From contig NZ_JAAOZB010000001.1 of NCBI RefSeq assembly GCF_011761265.1, forward strand, positions 1,116,001 to 1,180,000: a stretch of 64,000 bases of DNA. Reading direction: 5' to 3'. Source of the stretch: Microbacterium halimionae (GTDB lineage: Bacteria > Actinomycetota > Actinomycetes > Actinomycetales > Microbacteriaceae). Position 1 is the first letter of the stretch. Every line of letters starts with the position of its first letter. Below are positions 17,142 through 25,931 of the stretch, piece after piece. Under the pieces are notes generated by a model, which worked only from the letters and a program-made list of their open reading frames with translations, was not told the DNA's origin and ran no database searches. The position numbers and the translations under genes are program-made.

Positions 17142-18469
17142 GCGGTCTCGCGCGACAGGCGTTCACTGTGCTGTTCGGGCGCGGTGTGGTCCGTGTTGCG
17201 CAGTTCGTAGCATTTCTAGTGCTGGCTCGGTTGCTGTCACCGACGGATTTTGGGTGGTTTGGCATCCTCACATCGGCAATCACTCTCGCCGCTACGCTCG
17301 GTAGCCTTGGGCTTCGCCAGTCTTTCGCGTACGAAATTGGCCAAGACCGTATTACGCCGGGGCAAGCCGCCGGTACTTCGTTGGCTTTATGGCCGGTCCT
17401 TAGCCTGATTGCCGCTGCCGTGATATTCGCGGTATACGGCCGTCAGATATCTGGAATAGCCCCCGCTGTTGCGGCGGTCATAATCTTACTTGGCGTCAGC
17501 GGAGCAATTTTGCACACCCTCCTCCAAGGTATCTTCCTCGGTCGGGGTGTGATTTGGGCGTTCAGCCTAAGTGATGCTTTGCCTCGGATCACGCTGATGC
17601 TAGGAGTGCTCGCGATTGCGTTTATGGGCGTGATGACCCTGGATTTGGCATTGTGGGTGCAGGTGGGGAGTTATCTTATAACGCTTCCCGTGATCGTAGT
17701 TCTCGCCGTTTGGCAGACCGGACCGCTCGGAACGGCATTTAGGCGCCTTCTGCCGATGCTTAGGTACGGGCTGATCTTCGCGCTGAATCTCTTCCTCGTG
17801 ACGTTGTGCTCGCGCTTATCCATGTTTGTCATCGAGGCGACATCAGGCGCTGATTCCGCAGGTCAGTTCTTCGCCGCCATTCGCGTGAATGAAATATTTC
17901 TTGAGATAGCGACTGCACTTGGAATGGTCCTATTCTCAAACGCGGTACGTAGCACAGATTCCGCTTCTTCAATCAAACGCGGCATCGATATTGCGAGTTG
18001 GCTTTTCTGGCTTTTCATGCTTCTTGCGGTGCCAGTTTCCCTCTTAGCACCTAGCGTTCTTACACTCCTTATCGGCAGCGAATACGCCGGGGCAGTTCCC
18101 GCGCTCCAGATTCTTGCTTTTAGCCTTGCCCCAACCGCAGCGAGTCGAATGGTGTACCCGACTCTTGCAGGAAGCGGAAGTCCATTTTTCGGCACACCTG
18201 TGATTGCCATGAGTTTGATGTTGAACGGCGCTCTGGCTCTCATTCTCGTGCCTCAGTTCGGCATCGCTGGAGGCGCAATTGCCGTGACAGTCGGACAGTA
18301 CGCTCTCCTCGTTGGTTATGCAATCACCTGTCGTATCCGGTTTAATATACCCATTCATGCTTTATTCCTTCCACGATGGGGTCAGATTAAACAGATAGGA
18401 TCCGGCTTGATATCGAGGCTTCGAAAGCGACGAGAAGGGCCTGGCGACGAGAAGGTTGGCGATATCTAG
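17138..18469 (+). CDS. Wzx-type polysaccharide flippase
   Basis: A protein of about 443 residues with some 12-14 membrane helices and the MATE/MOP-superfamily start (ARLLSPTDFGWFGILTS), as in Wzx and related lipid-linked oligosaccharide flippases. It would translocate undecaprenyl-diphosphate-linked repeat units to the outer membrane face for polymerisation. The ATG at 17138 overlaps the MurB stop (ATGA), so translation is coupled; an upstream in-frame ATG at 17102 is less likely. The sequence is less GC-rich than the genes at the window edges. Confidence 0.88.
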   Translation: MSGLARQAFTVLFGRGVVRVAQFVAFLVLARLLSPTDFGWFGILTSAITLAATLGSLGLRQSFAYEIGQDRITPGQAAGTSLALWPVLSLIAAAVIFAVYGRQISGIAPAVAAVIILLGVSGAILHTLLQGIFLGRGVIWAFSLSDALPRITLMLGVLAIAFMGVMTLDLALWVQVGSYLITLPVIVVLAVWQTGPLGTAFRRLLPMLRYGLIFALNLFLVTLCSRLSMFVIEATSGADSAGQFFAAIRVNEIFLEIATALGMVLFSNAVRSTDSASSIKRGIDIASWLFWLFMLLAVPVSLLAPSVLTLLIGSEYAGAVPALQILAFSLAPTAASRMVYPTLAGSGSPFFGTPVIAMSLMLNGALALILVPQFGIAGGAIAVTVGQYALLVGYAITCRIRFNIPIHALFLPRWGQIKQIGSGLISRLRKRREGPGDEKVGDI

Positions 18470-18518
18470 CGATAGATCCTCACACTTCTCAATATCGTCT
18501 GATGATTGGATATTACTC

Positions 18519-19505
18519 ATGAAAGTATCAGTTATTGCCGGTTTTTATAATCGTGCACCCGTCCTCGAGCGAACGCTACGCTCACTCGTTGCGCAGAGCC
18601 TAACCGATATTGAGATATTGATCTTTGATGACGCTTCTTCCGACAACACATCGTCAGTTATGACGCGGCTGCAAGACGAACTGCAGGATTCGCGAATCCG
18701 ATATGTGAGGTACGAGAATAACCGGGGCTTCGCTCAAGGCTTGCGGGACGCCGTAGCGATGACAAAAGGCGAATTCATCGCTATTCAGGGCTCGGGTGAC
18801 GTTTCCCTGCCTCAACGTTTAGAGATGCAATCCGCAATTCTCGAAAGCCGACCAGATGTTGGCGCTGTGGGATGCTGGTATACAAACATAGAGGAGGATA
18901 GCGGAATAGCTCGCGTACGGCGGCCGGACGCTGACAATACTGACTTTGATGCCCTGCTACGAGGAAATGTATTCTCGCACGGTGAGGTTATGATTCGCCG
19001 ATCTTACTATGACGCGGTCGGGGGATATCGTCCCGAGTTCAAGAATTGTCAAGATTACGATTTATGGCTTCGCATCGCGCAAGTGTCGCGCATCGCGACC
19101 GTTCCGCAAGTGCTTTATGAGCGTTTCATTCAATTTGATGGCGTCACATACGACGTGCGAAAACTGGCTTTGCAAAGTCGCTATTCAATCTTTGCTCGCC
19201 GACTTGCGCAGCTCGGCGAGATTGAAACGAGTGCATCCCTTGAACGCCTGCGCGTCGATGGGATAGAAGCAGTTGTTCCGCTGTCCGACCGATCACTGCA
19301 AAAAAAGTATGTGCGAGGCTGTATCAGATTCGCGGTTTGGGGTGCTTCAGGAGATGCAGTGACTATGGCGAAGGGCTATATAGCGAGTGGGTGGAAAAGA
19401 CGCGCTTTAATCTTATTTGCGAAAACATTTAATGCGCGATTTTTTGCGCCCGGTAGATTTGTTGCCCACGCTGTTCTCGGCGTGCGACGAAACCGTGATC
19501 GCTAG
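18519..19505 (+). CDS. family 2 glycosyltransferase
   Basis: A 328-residue GT-A enzyme. The N-terminal SVIAGFYNRAPVLERTLRSL and FDDASSDNTS give the nucleotide-sugar site, NNRGFAQGLRDAVAMTKGEFIAIQGSGDVS the metal region (GSGD replaces the usual DxD), and CQDYDLWLRI the conserved acid of the acceptor side. It adds one sugar to the lipid-linked repeat unit. The ATG at 18519 was chosen because the family fold starts directly there; frame-open sequence upstream overlaps the flippase gene. Lower GC than the window average is evident here. Confidence 0.85.
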   Translation: MKVSVIAGFYNRAPVLERTLRSLVAQSLTDIEILIFDDASSDNTSSVMTRLQDELQDSRIRYVRYENNRGFAQGLRDAVAMTKGEFIAIQGSGDVSLPQRLEMQSAILESRPDVGAVGCWYTNIEEDSGIARVRRPDADNTDFDALLRGNVFSHGEVMIRRSYYDAVGGYRPEFKNCQDYDLWLRIAQVSRIATVPQVLYERFIQFDGVTYDVRKLALQSRYSIFARRLAQLGEIETSASLERLRVDGIEAVVPLSDRSLQKKYVRGCIRFAVWGASGDAVTMAKGYIASGWKRRALILFAKTFNARFFAPGRFVAHAVLGVRRNRDR

Positions 19506-19554
19506 AACCTCGCCCCTGAGTGAAGCCCAAGCACGTCACCTTTGTCGGGCTCTT

Positions 19555-20817
19555 CTATTCCCAGCGGAGATCTGCCCCGAGAGCGTTCAGCTTTTCAGCG
19601 AAATTGACGTAGCCCCTCTCAATCTGCCAGGCATTGGTTATTGTTGTGACACCATCCGCGAATAAACCGCAGAGAGCAAGCGCCGCCCCGGCTCGCAGGT
19701 CGAGCGCATTAACGTGCGCTCCGTGGAGTTGTCCGCCTCGGCCGTGAATCCTCAGTAAGTCACCATCGATTTCGTGCTCGAGACCCATACGCGCCATCTC
19801 ATGCGCGTAGCCATAACGACCTGGAAAACGAAGGTCGATAATCCGCGATTCTCCCCGGGACTTGGCTGCCCACGCGGCGAGTATCGGCTGTACGTCTGAG
19901 TTGATCCCAGGGTGCGGGCCGGTGCTGATCTCAATGGGGTAACAATTGCTCCCGCGCACTATGAGGGAGTCCTCGCCTCTGTACATTTTCGCGCCAGCTG
20001 AGTCTAGGTGAGCGAGTACAACTTCAAGGTCTTTATATGGGAAGTCCTCGATCTCGACGTCCCCTTCTGTGACGACAGCTGCAGCAAGCCACGTGATCGC
20101 TTCCATGTTGTCAGGTATGACGCTGTGTCGTGTGCCGTGAAGCACATCGACACCCTGTATTTCGATATGTTCCTGGCCGAACACGCGAATACGTGCTCCC
20201 ATTGAGTTGAGCATTTCGATCAGGTCGAGGATCTCGGGCCGGATGTGGGGATTCCAGACGCGGGTAGTTCCTCGTGCTAGTGAGCCAGCCAAGATCGCAT
20301 TCTCGGTGGCTCCCGTGGAACGAATGGGAAGATGGATGTCCGCACCGACTAGGCCGTTTGGTGCCTCAGCATGAAGGTAACCGTCGTCATCATCCCAAAC
20401 CCGAGCTCCCAGAGCCGTCAAAAGCATTACGTGAAGATCGAACTTGCGTTCACCGAGCCGGCAGCCGCCAGGCAGCGGGACGCTTCCCGAGCCAAACCGC
20501 GTTGTGAGTGCTCCCAAGATCAGCAGCGTGTTGCGAATAGAGCGCCCAGGCCATTGCAACTTAGTCTGCAACGATGTTTTCTCGGAGATTAGAACTGCGG
20601 TGTCTCCGAGTATTTGTGATGACTTTCCAAGTGCGCGCAGCATCTCCACGTGTACCTGCGTGTCCAAAAGCGACGCCGGGTAATTGTCAAGCTCGACCGT
20701 GTCAGATGTCAAAATGCTTGCAGCCAGTAGCCGTAGCGCCGAGTTTTTTGCACCATCGAGCTTCACGCGTCCCTCGAGTCGTGCTTTTTGAACAAAAAGG
20801 GTATTGCGTTCACTCAT
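19555..20817 (-). CDS. murA: MurA homologue (UDP-GlcNAc 1-carboxyvinyltransferase) inside a polysaccharide locus
   Basis: A 420-residue EPSP-synthase-fold protein. The Lys-Asn pair is in LDGAKNSALRLL near residue 18, the catalytic cysteine in LPGGCRLGERKFDLH near 119 (equivalent to Cys115 of E. coli), and the catalytic aspartate in PGINSDVQP. It should transfer enolpyruvate from PEP to UDP-GlcNAc. The ATG at 20817 has a GGAG eight to nine bases upstream; the frame extends to 20859 but that would deepen the overlap with the preceding gene. It lies opposite to the MurB operon yet within the EPS locus, so it is probably a specialised copy. Confidence 0.88.
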   Translation of the reverse strand: MSERNTLFVQKARLEGRVKLDGAKNSALRLLAASILTSDTVELDNYPASLLDTQVHVEMLRALGKSSQILGDTAVLISEKTSLQTKLQWPGRSIRNTLLILGALTTRFGSGSVPLPGGCRLGERKFDLHVMLLTALGARVWDDDDGYLHAEAPNGLVGADIHLPIRSTGATENAILAGSLARGTTRVWNPHIRPEILDLIEMLNSMGARIRVFGQEHIEIQGVDVLHGTRHSVIPDNMEAITWLAAAVVTEGDVEIEDFPYKDLEVVLAHLDSAGAKMYRGEDSLIVRGSNCYPIEISTGPHPGINSDVQPILAAWAAKSRGESRIIDLRFPGRYGYAHEMARMGLEHEIDGDLLRIHGRGGQLHGAHVNALDLRAGAALALCGLFADGVTTITNAWQIERGYVNFAEKLNALGADLRWE

Positions 20818-21382
20818 TCTCGGTTCTCCGATCGAGGGGGTTCGGGACTTGCCGATCAACGACGCGAGCGGGGGCCCCGACAGCAGTGGAGCCGTCCGGG
20901 ACGTCGCGGATAACTACAGAATTGGCTCCGATGATGCAATTTTTGCCAATCGTGATGTCTCCGACAATCACCGCTCCCGCGAATATGACTGTGTCATCTC
21001 CGATCGTGGGGTACCGCCCACGCTGCCAATCCCCTGTACGGGCACCACCTAGGGTCACATGCTGGTAGATAGCAACGCGCTCGCCAAGCCGCACCCCCTC
21101 TCCGACAACTACGCCAGTAGGGTGCTTGAGGTCGAGCGACAAAGGAAAGTGCGCTTTGTGAGAGATGAATATTCCGTACTTTCGCTGCATTCTTGCCTCA
21201 ATGAATTTCGCGAAAGCGACATTCCCGGCCTCGCGGGCGTGCACCAAGGCCCGCAGATGAACCTTGATCCTGGGGCGGACGCCTCCGAATAACCAGATCT
21301 TCATGGCTTTGCGAAACTTAATCACCGCGTGAACATCCATCTTCTCCTCAAATAACCGGACAATAGCTCTACGCGACATTGC
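20810..21382 (-). CDS. serine acetyltransferase-like hexapeptide (LbH) acyltransferase
   Basis: About 190 residues: a short helical N-terminal region followed by left-handed beta-helix repeats (from about residue 75: HPTGVVVGEGVRLGERVAIYQHVTLGG, then DDTVIFAGAVIVGDITIGKNCIIGANSVV). The catalytic histidine of the CysE fold lies in IYQHVTLGG. In EPS loci such enzymes usually O-acetylate the polymer or a precursor. It overlaps the downstream MurA gene by 8 bp. The start is uncertain: the frame is open to 21709, but residues upstream of 21382 look non-coding, and an ATG at 21340 follows a GAGGAG placed very close. Confidence 0.75.
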   Translation of the reverse strand, partial: AMSRRAIVRLFEEKMDVHAVIKFRKAMKIWLFGGVRPRIKVHLRALVHAREAGNVAFAKFIEARMQRKYGIFISHKAHFPLSLDLKHPTGVVVGEGVRLGERVAIYQHVTLGGARTGDWQRGRYPTIGDDTVIFAGAVIVGDITIGKNCIIGANSVVIRDVPDGSTAVGAPARVVDRQVPNPLDRRTENE

Positions 21383-21807
21383 GGTTTGGTTTGAGGGGAG
21401 AACCCCTTTCCACCGTCTTGCAGCGGATTTCGGAGGGGGTGAAGCGATCGCTGCGTCTCCGTCATCATACCGGCTGTTGGGAACGGGCTGAAGAACCATC
21501 CACCTACTCGGGAACGGCGCCGATGCGAGAGCGCGTATAAGGCTCGCCGCGGTCATTTGGGGACAGTGGCGACGAGCTGCATTGCGGATCTGTTCGTTGC
21601 AGAGTGCGCCGGAAGCTGCGGCTGAGTCGGCGGTAGCGCCTTCCCCGCGCCGAGCTTCACACGAGTCCCGCGACGGTTCCGCCAACAGATCTTCGACTCC
21701 ACCCACCATCGACGTGGCTGTGTACGTGAGTCCGCCGCCTGGCTGAAGAACACGAAGTTATATTGGGCGCGCCACCCTGTCGCCGATGACTCCGGTAGAT
21801 TGTCCAC
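21383..21807. other. 425-bp divergent intergenic region between the acyltransferase and Wzy genes
   Basis: The minus frame of the acyltransferase stays open through this stretch but gives a low-complexity Ala/Arg/Pro-rich product with no family features, so it is treated as non-coding upstream DNA. It should hold divergent promoters for the MurA/acyltransferase pair and the polymerase gene. No clear operator was recognised. Confidence 0.45.
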
Positions 21808-23196
21808 ATGGTTTCGCCGGGCGATTTTGCAAGCAAGCCTGCCCGTGCGGCAACGCTGAGATCACGAGCGAGCTCACCTCGGCCACACCTTGATGAAGCC
21901 GCGTCTGTTCGCTTCGCAACTATTCTCGTGTGGTCCGTGGCTTTCTATCCAGTTCTCTGGCTCACGGGCTTAGGTGGCATCTACATGGTGCTGATGGCAG
22001 TGCCAAGTTCGCTTTATTTAGTACGATCGCGTGTGTCGCGCCCGGGCGTTCTCGCTCTCTTAGTCGGCGCGACCATCGGTATCTCAATTCCAGTCGGTAT
22101 CGCGGCCTTCGGTTTCGACGGCGCTCGCTTGATCGGGGCTGTCGCCAACATGTGTGTTTGGCTCGTACTTGCGGCTGCACTGACTGCGGCAGCGCACGTC
22201 GATTTCCGTGGACGTTTGCTGAAGGCACTAAGTCTCGCCGTCATAGCGCAGGCGCTGCTGATCTTGGCCTCGGCTGCTATCTATCCGCGAAAACTGCCCG
22301 TTCCGCTGCTTGATTCAGTCGCCGCCCGTCTGCCATCGGGCATTGGTGCATTTGCGGATAACGCGCTCTACGTTTCCAGTTGGCTCGGGGGGGCCGCCTT
22401 CCGTACATCTGGCATATGGGCTAATCCAACCTGGGCTGCCGCGACTGCGAGCTTGGTGATTCTCGTCACTATATTTAGCGAAGGTATCCGCCCGCGGAAG
22501 ACGCTCGCCGCGCTTGCGCTATTCGCTGGCGGAGTGGCTGTTTATTTTGGGTTGAGTCGGACGTCTTATAGCTTGCTCGCCGCCGGTCTGGTTGTTGGCC
22601 TTCTCATGAAGCTACGGCGGCGGTCTCAACTGTTGTTCCTCGGTGCCATTGCAATAGCTATTCCAGTTTTCGTCGCGATTTTACTCGCGGGTCAGGGCGC
22701 GATCTCTTCCTTTTTCGAAGAAGTCGACGGCGCTCGCTCTGGCTCTTCTAAGTCTCGGGGGGAGGTATATGCGACGACCTGGGACTATATTCTGAGAAAT
22801 CCGTTCCCGCTTCTCGGCTACGGTCTGAAGCCGCAGGTTGAGGGCCTAGTGGCGAGCGTGGGTACGCTTTCTACCTATCTCGGCCTTGCGTTTCGCGCTG
22901 GCCTGCTCGGGCTGCTTCTGTTCGCGGCCTTGCTTTTTTTGCTTGCGCGAAGGTGCTTTCATCAGGGCTCCGCGAGCGGCATGGTCGTTGTAGTGTTCAT
23001 AGCTATTTGGGCTGTTATTGCTGATATGGACGCGGGGCACTTAGTGCCGCTATTTCTTGTTTTCTGCGTGCATCCCGAGCCCCCCAATCTCAGATTTGGC
23101 CGGGCCCGCCTCAGGAGCCGTGGTTCTCCACTGGCTGCCCGCCGAAAACATGAAACACGAAAGGATTTGCCCGTTTCTGATTCCGAAGCGCTCTGA
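21808..23196 (+). CDS. Wzy-type polysaccharide polymerase / O-antigen ligase-like membrane protein
   Basis: A 462-residue protein with about 11-12 membrane helices. A longer extracytoplasmic stretch near residues 300-345 (FFEEVDGARSGSSKSRGEVYATTWDYILRNP) ends in GYGLKP, followed by TYLGLAFRAGLLG; this pattern is characteristic of O-antigen polymerases and ligases. It would join flipped repeat units into the polymer. The N-terminal 30 residues are polar and the C terminus is basic. It is divergent from the acyltransferase gene and followed by a long gene-poor gap. Confidence 0.8.
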   Translation: MVSPGDFASKPARAATLRSRASSPRPHLDEAASVRFATILVWSVAFYPVLWLTGLGGIYMVLMAVPSSLYLVRSRVSRPGVLALLVGATIGISIPVGIAAFGFDGARLIGAVANMCVWLVLAAALTAAAHVDFRGRLLKALSLAVIAQALLILASAAIYPRKLPVPLLDSVAARLPSGIGAFADNALYVSSWLGGAAFRTSGIWANPTWAAATASLVILVTIFSEGIRPRKTLAALALFAGGVAVYFGLSRTSYSLLAAGLVVGLLMKLRRRSQLLFLGAIAIAIPVFVAILLAGQGAISSFFEEVDGARSGSSKSRGEVYATTWDYILRNPFPLLGYGLKPQVEGLVASVGTLSTYLGLAFRAGLLGLLLFAALLFLLARRCFHQGSASGMVVVVFIAIWAVIADMDAGHLVPLFLVFCVHPEPPNLRFGRARLRSRGSPLAARRKHETRKDLPVSDSEAL

Positions 23197-24399
23197 ACTT
23201 CGGCTCTAGCTTGAGTGCCGAAATGTAGAATGTTCGGAATACTTCGGTATCGGCCTTCGAGGCTATCCGACTGCCGATAAAGCGGCCGAATGGTTGGGTT
23301 CGAGCACGGTCCCTTCACCCCCAGCGTTAACTTTCGCCTTCGGGCGTTGTGCGATGGCACCCTATGGCGGTCTATCGGGTAGCGGGACGGGCGCTACGTA
23401 CGTAGCTTTCGACGAACATCGGGGTTGAGCGACAACTTCTGAAAGTAGCCGCGAAGTTCGTGCTGTTCACATGGTCCGCATGGCGCGCGGCACACCGGTT
23501 TCACGCCGTGCGCCCGCTCGGTTGCGGCGCAGCGCAGCGGGCATCATCTTTGATGTGCCTGGAGGGGAGTTTTGGGTCAACGCCGAAGGCGTAGTTCAGC
23601 TCACTGATGTGCAACGAGTATGTCGAGTCGGCATCCCATAAACGGGGCACGGTTGATGTCGTAGTCAGTGCCAAGTTCGTCAAGGGGCCAGTGGGGATGA
23701 GAGGCGCGCTGCACCGAGGACATGGCGTAGCGGCATCTGCATACGCTCGAGAAGCGTTCCAGCTCGATATCTGCAACTTGAATTCTCGAGACTCATCGGC
23801 GACGACGAGCAGAAGCCCGAAGCCTAAAACGCGTCGCGAGCCTTCGTGAGCGTTTGAGGCTGGTACTGCCGCAGCACGTCTGAGAGGCGTAAGGGGGCGG
23901 CTGGCGCCAAGGCATAGTAGTGCCTCGCGCCGACGTGAGCGCGCCGCACTTCGCTACCAAGGGAGTTCTTCGGTAGCGACCTCCTTCAAGATTCGTTGCA
24001 GAGGCGTCTGCTCGTAGATTCGGGTATGGAAGGCACGAAACGAGCCATTTTCATAGGTAGTGCTCATTCGGTCGGCGCGACCCGGCTGTGTCTGATCATG
24101 ACAGTTCGGATATTGTCGTGACGTCGATTTTGGCTTGATTTAGCCACTTCCACAGCTCCCTGGGGTGCTCGCCCCCGAAGGCAGAGCGACCCACTCAAGC
24201 TTGTTGCTCGGCTCCTGAGTGACTCACGGAGATACGTCGATCGTTGGAACTGTGGATTTCGCGACGAGATCAGTCAAATCTGGCAGCACTTTATGTCGTG
24301 CCTCGCCTGCGACGCTCTGGTCATAATCAAACGGTTCAATCGCCCGTTGAGACCGGGCAATCCTATGTGCGGCTCGTCGGGGGTCACGCCTCGAAGAAT
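23197..24399. other. 1.2-kb gene-poor gap inside the polysaccharide locus
   Basis: No gene of recognisable family or normal codon bias is visible. The best frames are short: plus 23471-23641 (56 residues, containing IIFDVPGGEFWVN), plus 23607-23849 and minus 23501-23776, none with a good ribosome-binding site. The sequence is patchy in composition and may be a decayed glycosyltransferase or insertion sequence remnant, but no terminal repeats or transposase motifs were found. Confidence 0.5.
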
Positions 24400-25764
24400 T
24401 CACACAGGATCCGCGGAGTAAGACCCATACCCATACCCATACCCATATGCGTCTGCCCCGCGTGTCGGGACCATCGTGAGCACGACCCCACCCAACTTGG
24501 CGCCGACGGTATCAAGCGCGTCGAGTGCCCTATCAAGTTGGTGTGTTGTTGTGTGCCCGGCGGCAGCGATCAAGATGGCAGCCGACGTGTTTTTGGCGAG
24601 AATCGCCGCATCGGTGACGGGAAGGAGCGGCGGCGCATCGAGCAGCACGATATCGAAGTCTCGAGCAAATGCCTCTAGCAGCTGCGCCATCTGCTTTGAT
24701 CCAAGAAGCTCGCTCGGGTTAGGCGGAACCTTGCCAGCTGGGAGTACATATAGCGGGCGGTTTCCCCATGGCAACATAACGTCCGACACCTTCGTGCGTC
24801 CGATCAAAACGTCGGTTAGGCCGACACCTCCCTCGATGCCGAGGTACTCAGCAACTTTGGGCTTCCGTAGGTCAGTGTCGAGTAGCGCGACACGCTTGCC
24901 TGCGTCAGCGAGCGCAATAGCGAGATTCGTCGTTGTCGTTGATTTACCCTCACTTGGCATGCTAGACGTCACGACAAAGCTGTGTCCTCCGTCCATCTCG
25001 AGGAACTGCAGGTTGGTTCTGAGTGAGCGGAAGGCTTCCGCTCGCACATTCTGTGGATCGGCGTGCAAAATAATCGGTCGTTCGGACGCCTTTGGGTCAA
25101 AGGGAATGGAACCTATGAGAGGCCGATCTGTAAGCTGCTCGATATCGCGAGCGGTGCGCACCTTGTTGTCAAGTACCGTCCTCAGTACGGCAAAAGCAAC
25201 TCCGATCGCGAGGCCGACCAGAGCGCCGAGGATGAGGTTTAGTGGAACATCGGGGCTCACCGGACGGCTGGGCGCTACCGCGTCTTTTACTCTGGTCAGC
25301 TTCACCGGGCTCACATCTTGCCCGTCCGGCGTCTCAATCGTTTCGACTGACGACGTAAGGCTTGCGCCGAGGGCATTCGCTATGTCGGCGGCGAGGACCG
25401 GATTCGCATTCTCCACGCTGATCTCGATCAAAGTGGTGTTGGCGGGACTAGATGCAGTGACACTTGCTGCGAGCTGGTCGGACGTCATGTCTAAGCTGAG
25501 ATCTGCAACTACGGGATTCATTACGATCGGCGTCTCAACTAGGTTGACGTACGTTGCAACGCGGGCTTGCGTAAATGAGTTTCCCTGCTGCAACTCGGCA
25601 ACCGTGGTGCCCGATTGGGTCGAGACGAAAACTTGGCTCCGCGCCTCGTAAAGCGGCGTTCTGGATAGCGAGTATGCAGCCGCCACCCCAACGCCCACGA
25701 GCACTGCGATCACAATTATCAGCCAGTTCTTGCGAAGGATACGGATGTAGTCGGTGAGCTCCAT
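24400..25764 (-). CDS. Wzz/BY-kinase fusion: polysaccharide co-polymerase with tyrosine kinase domain
   Basis: A 454-residue protein. The N-terminal Wzz domain (MELTDYIRILRKN, helix near residues 15-35, external region to about 175, second helix near 185-205) is fused to a BY-kinase domain with Walker A SMPSEGKST near 265, Walker A' VALLDTDLRKP near 287 and Walker B DIVLLDAPP near 367. The C terminus has a tyrosine cluster, AYGYGYGYGSY, the usual autophosphorylation site. It controls chain length and export in Wzy-dependent systems. The start at 25764 has GAGAGG upstream. The tyrosine cluster is encoded by a hexanucleotide repeat. Confidence 0.92.
   Translation of the reverse strand: MELTDYIRILRKNWLIIVIAVLVGVGVAAAYSLSRTPLYEARSQVFVSTQSGTTVAELQQGNSFTQARVATYVNLVETPIVMNPVVADLSLDMTSDQLAASVTASSPANTTLIEISVENANPVLAADIANALGASLTSSVETIETPDGQDVSPVKLTRVKDAVAPSRPVSPDVPLNLILGALVGLAIGVAFAVLRTVLDNKVRTARDIEQLTDRPLIGSIPFDPKASERPIILHADPQNVRAEAFRSLRTNLQFLEMDGGHSFVVTSSMPSEGKSTTTTNLAIALADAGKRVALLDTDLRKPKVAEYLGIEGGVGLTDVLIGRTKVSDVMLPWGNRPLYVLPAGKVPPNPSELLGSKQMAQLLEAFARDFDIVLLDAPPLLPVTDAAILAKNTSAAILIAAAGHTTTHQLDRALDALDTVGAKLGGVVLTMVPTRGADAYGYGYGYGSYSADPV
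24424..24447. repeat. (CCCATA)x4 coding microsatellite in the BY-kinase tail
   Basis: Four perfect tandem hexamers, TATGGG on the coding (minus) strand, encode four Tyr-Gly dipeptides in the C-terminal autophosphorylation cluster. Unit gain or loss would stay in frame and change the number of tyrosines. Confidence 0.9.
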
Positions 25765-25931
25765 GACGCCTCTCGGTGTGGGTTCTCGATCATCCTGCCA
25801 TATGCGGTGTTCGCAACCTGTTTCGCACCCGTCCGTCACACAGTTTTTGCTGACCGCTGCTAGGCTCGCGCGCAGACGCCATCAGTATTAATCGCGTCGA
25901 CTTTCTCAAGAAGAGAGGCTCGAGGTTCACA

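Noticed and set aside
20818..20859. Upstream extension of MurA by 14 residues.
   Set aside because: It would overlap the acyltransferase gene by 50 bp, whereas the ATG at 20817 has a suitably spaced GGAG.
23471..23641. A 56-residue frame with a protein-like stretch (IIFDVPGGEFWVN).
   Set aside because: Too short, no ribosome-binding site and no recognised family; kept only as a remark in the gap entry.
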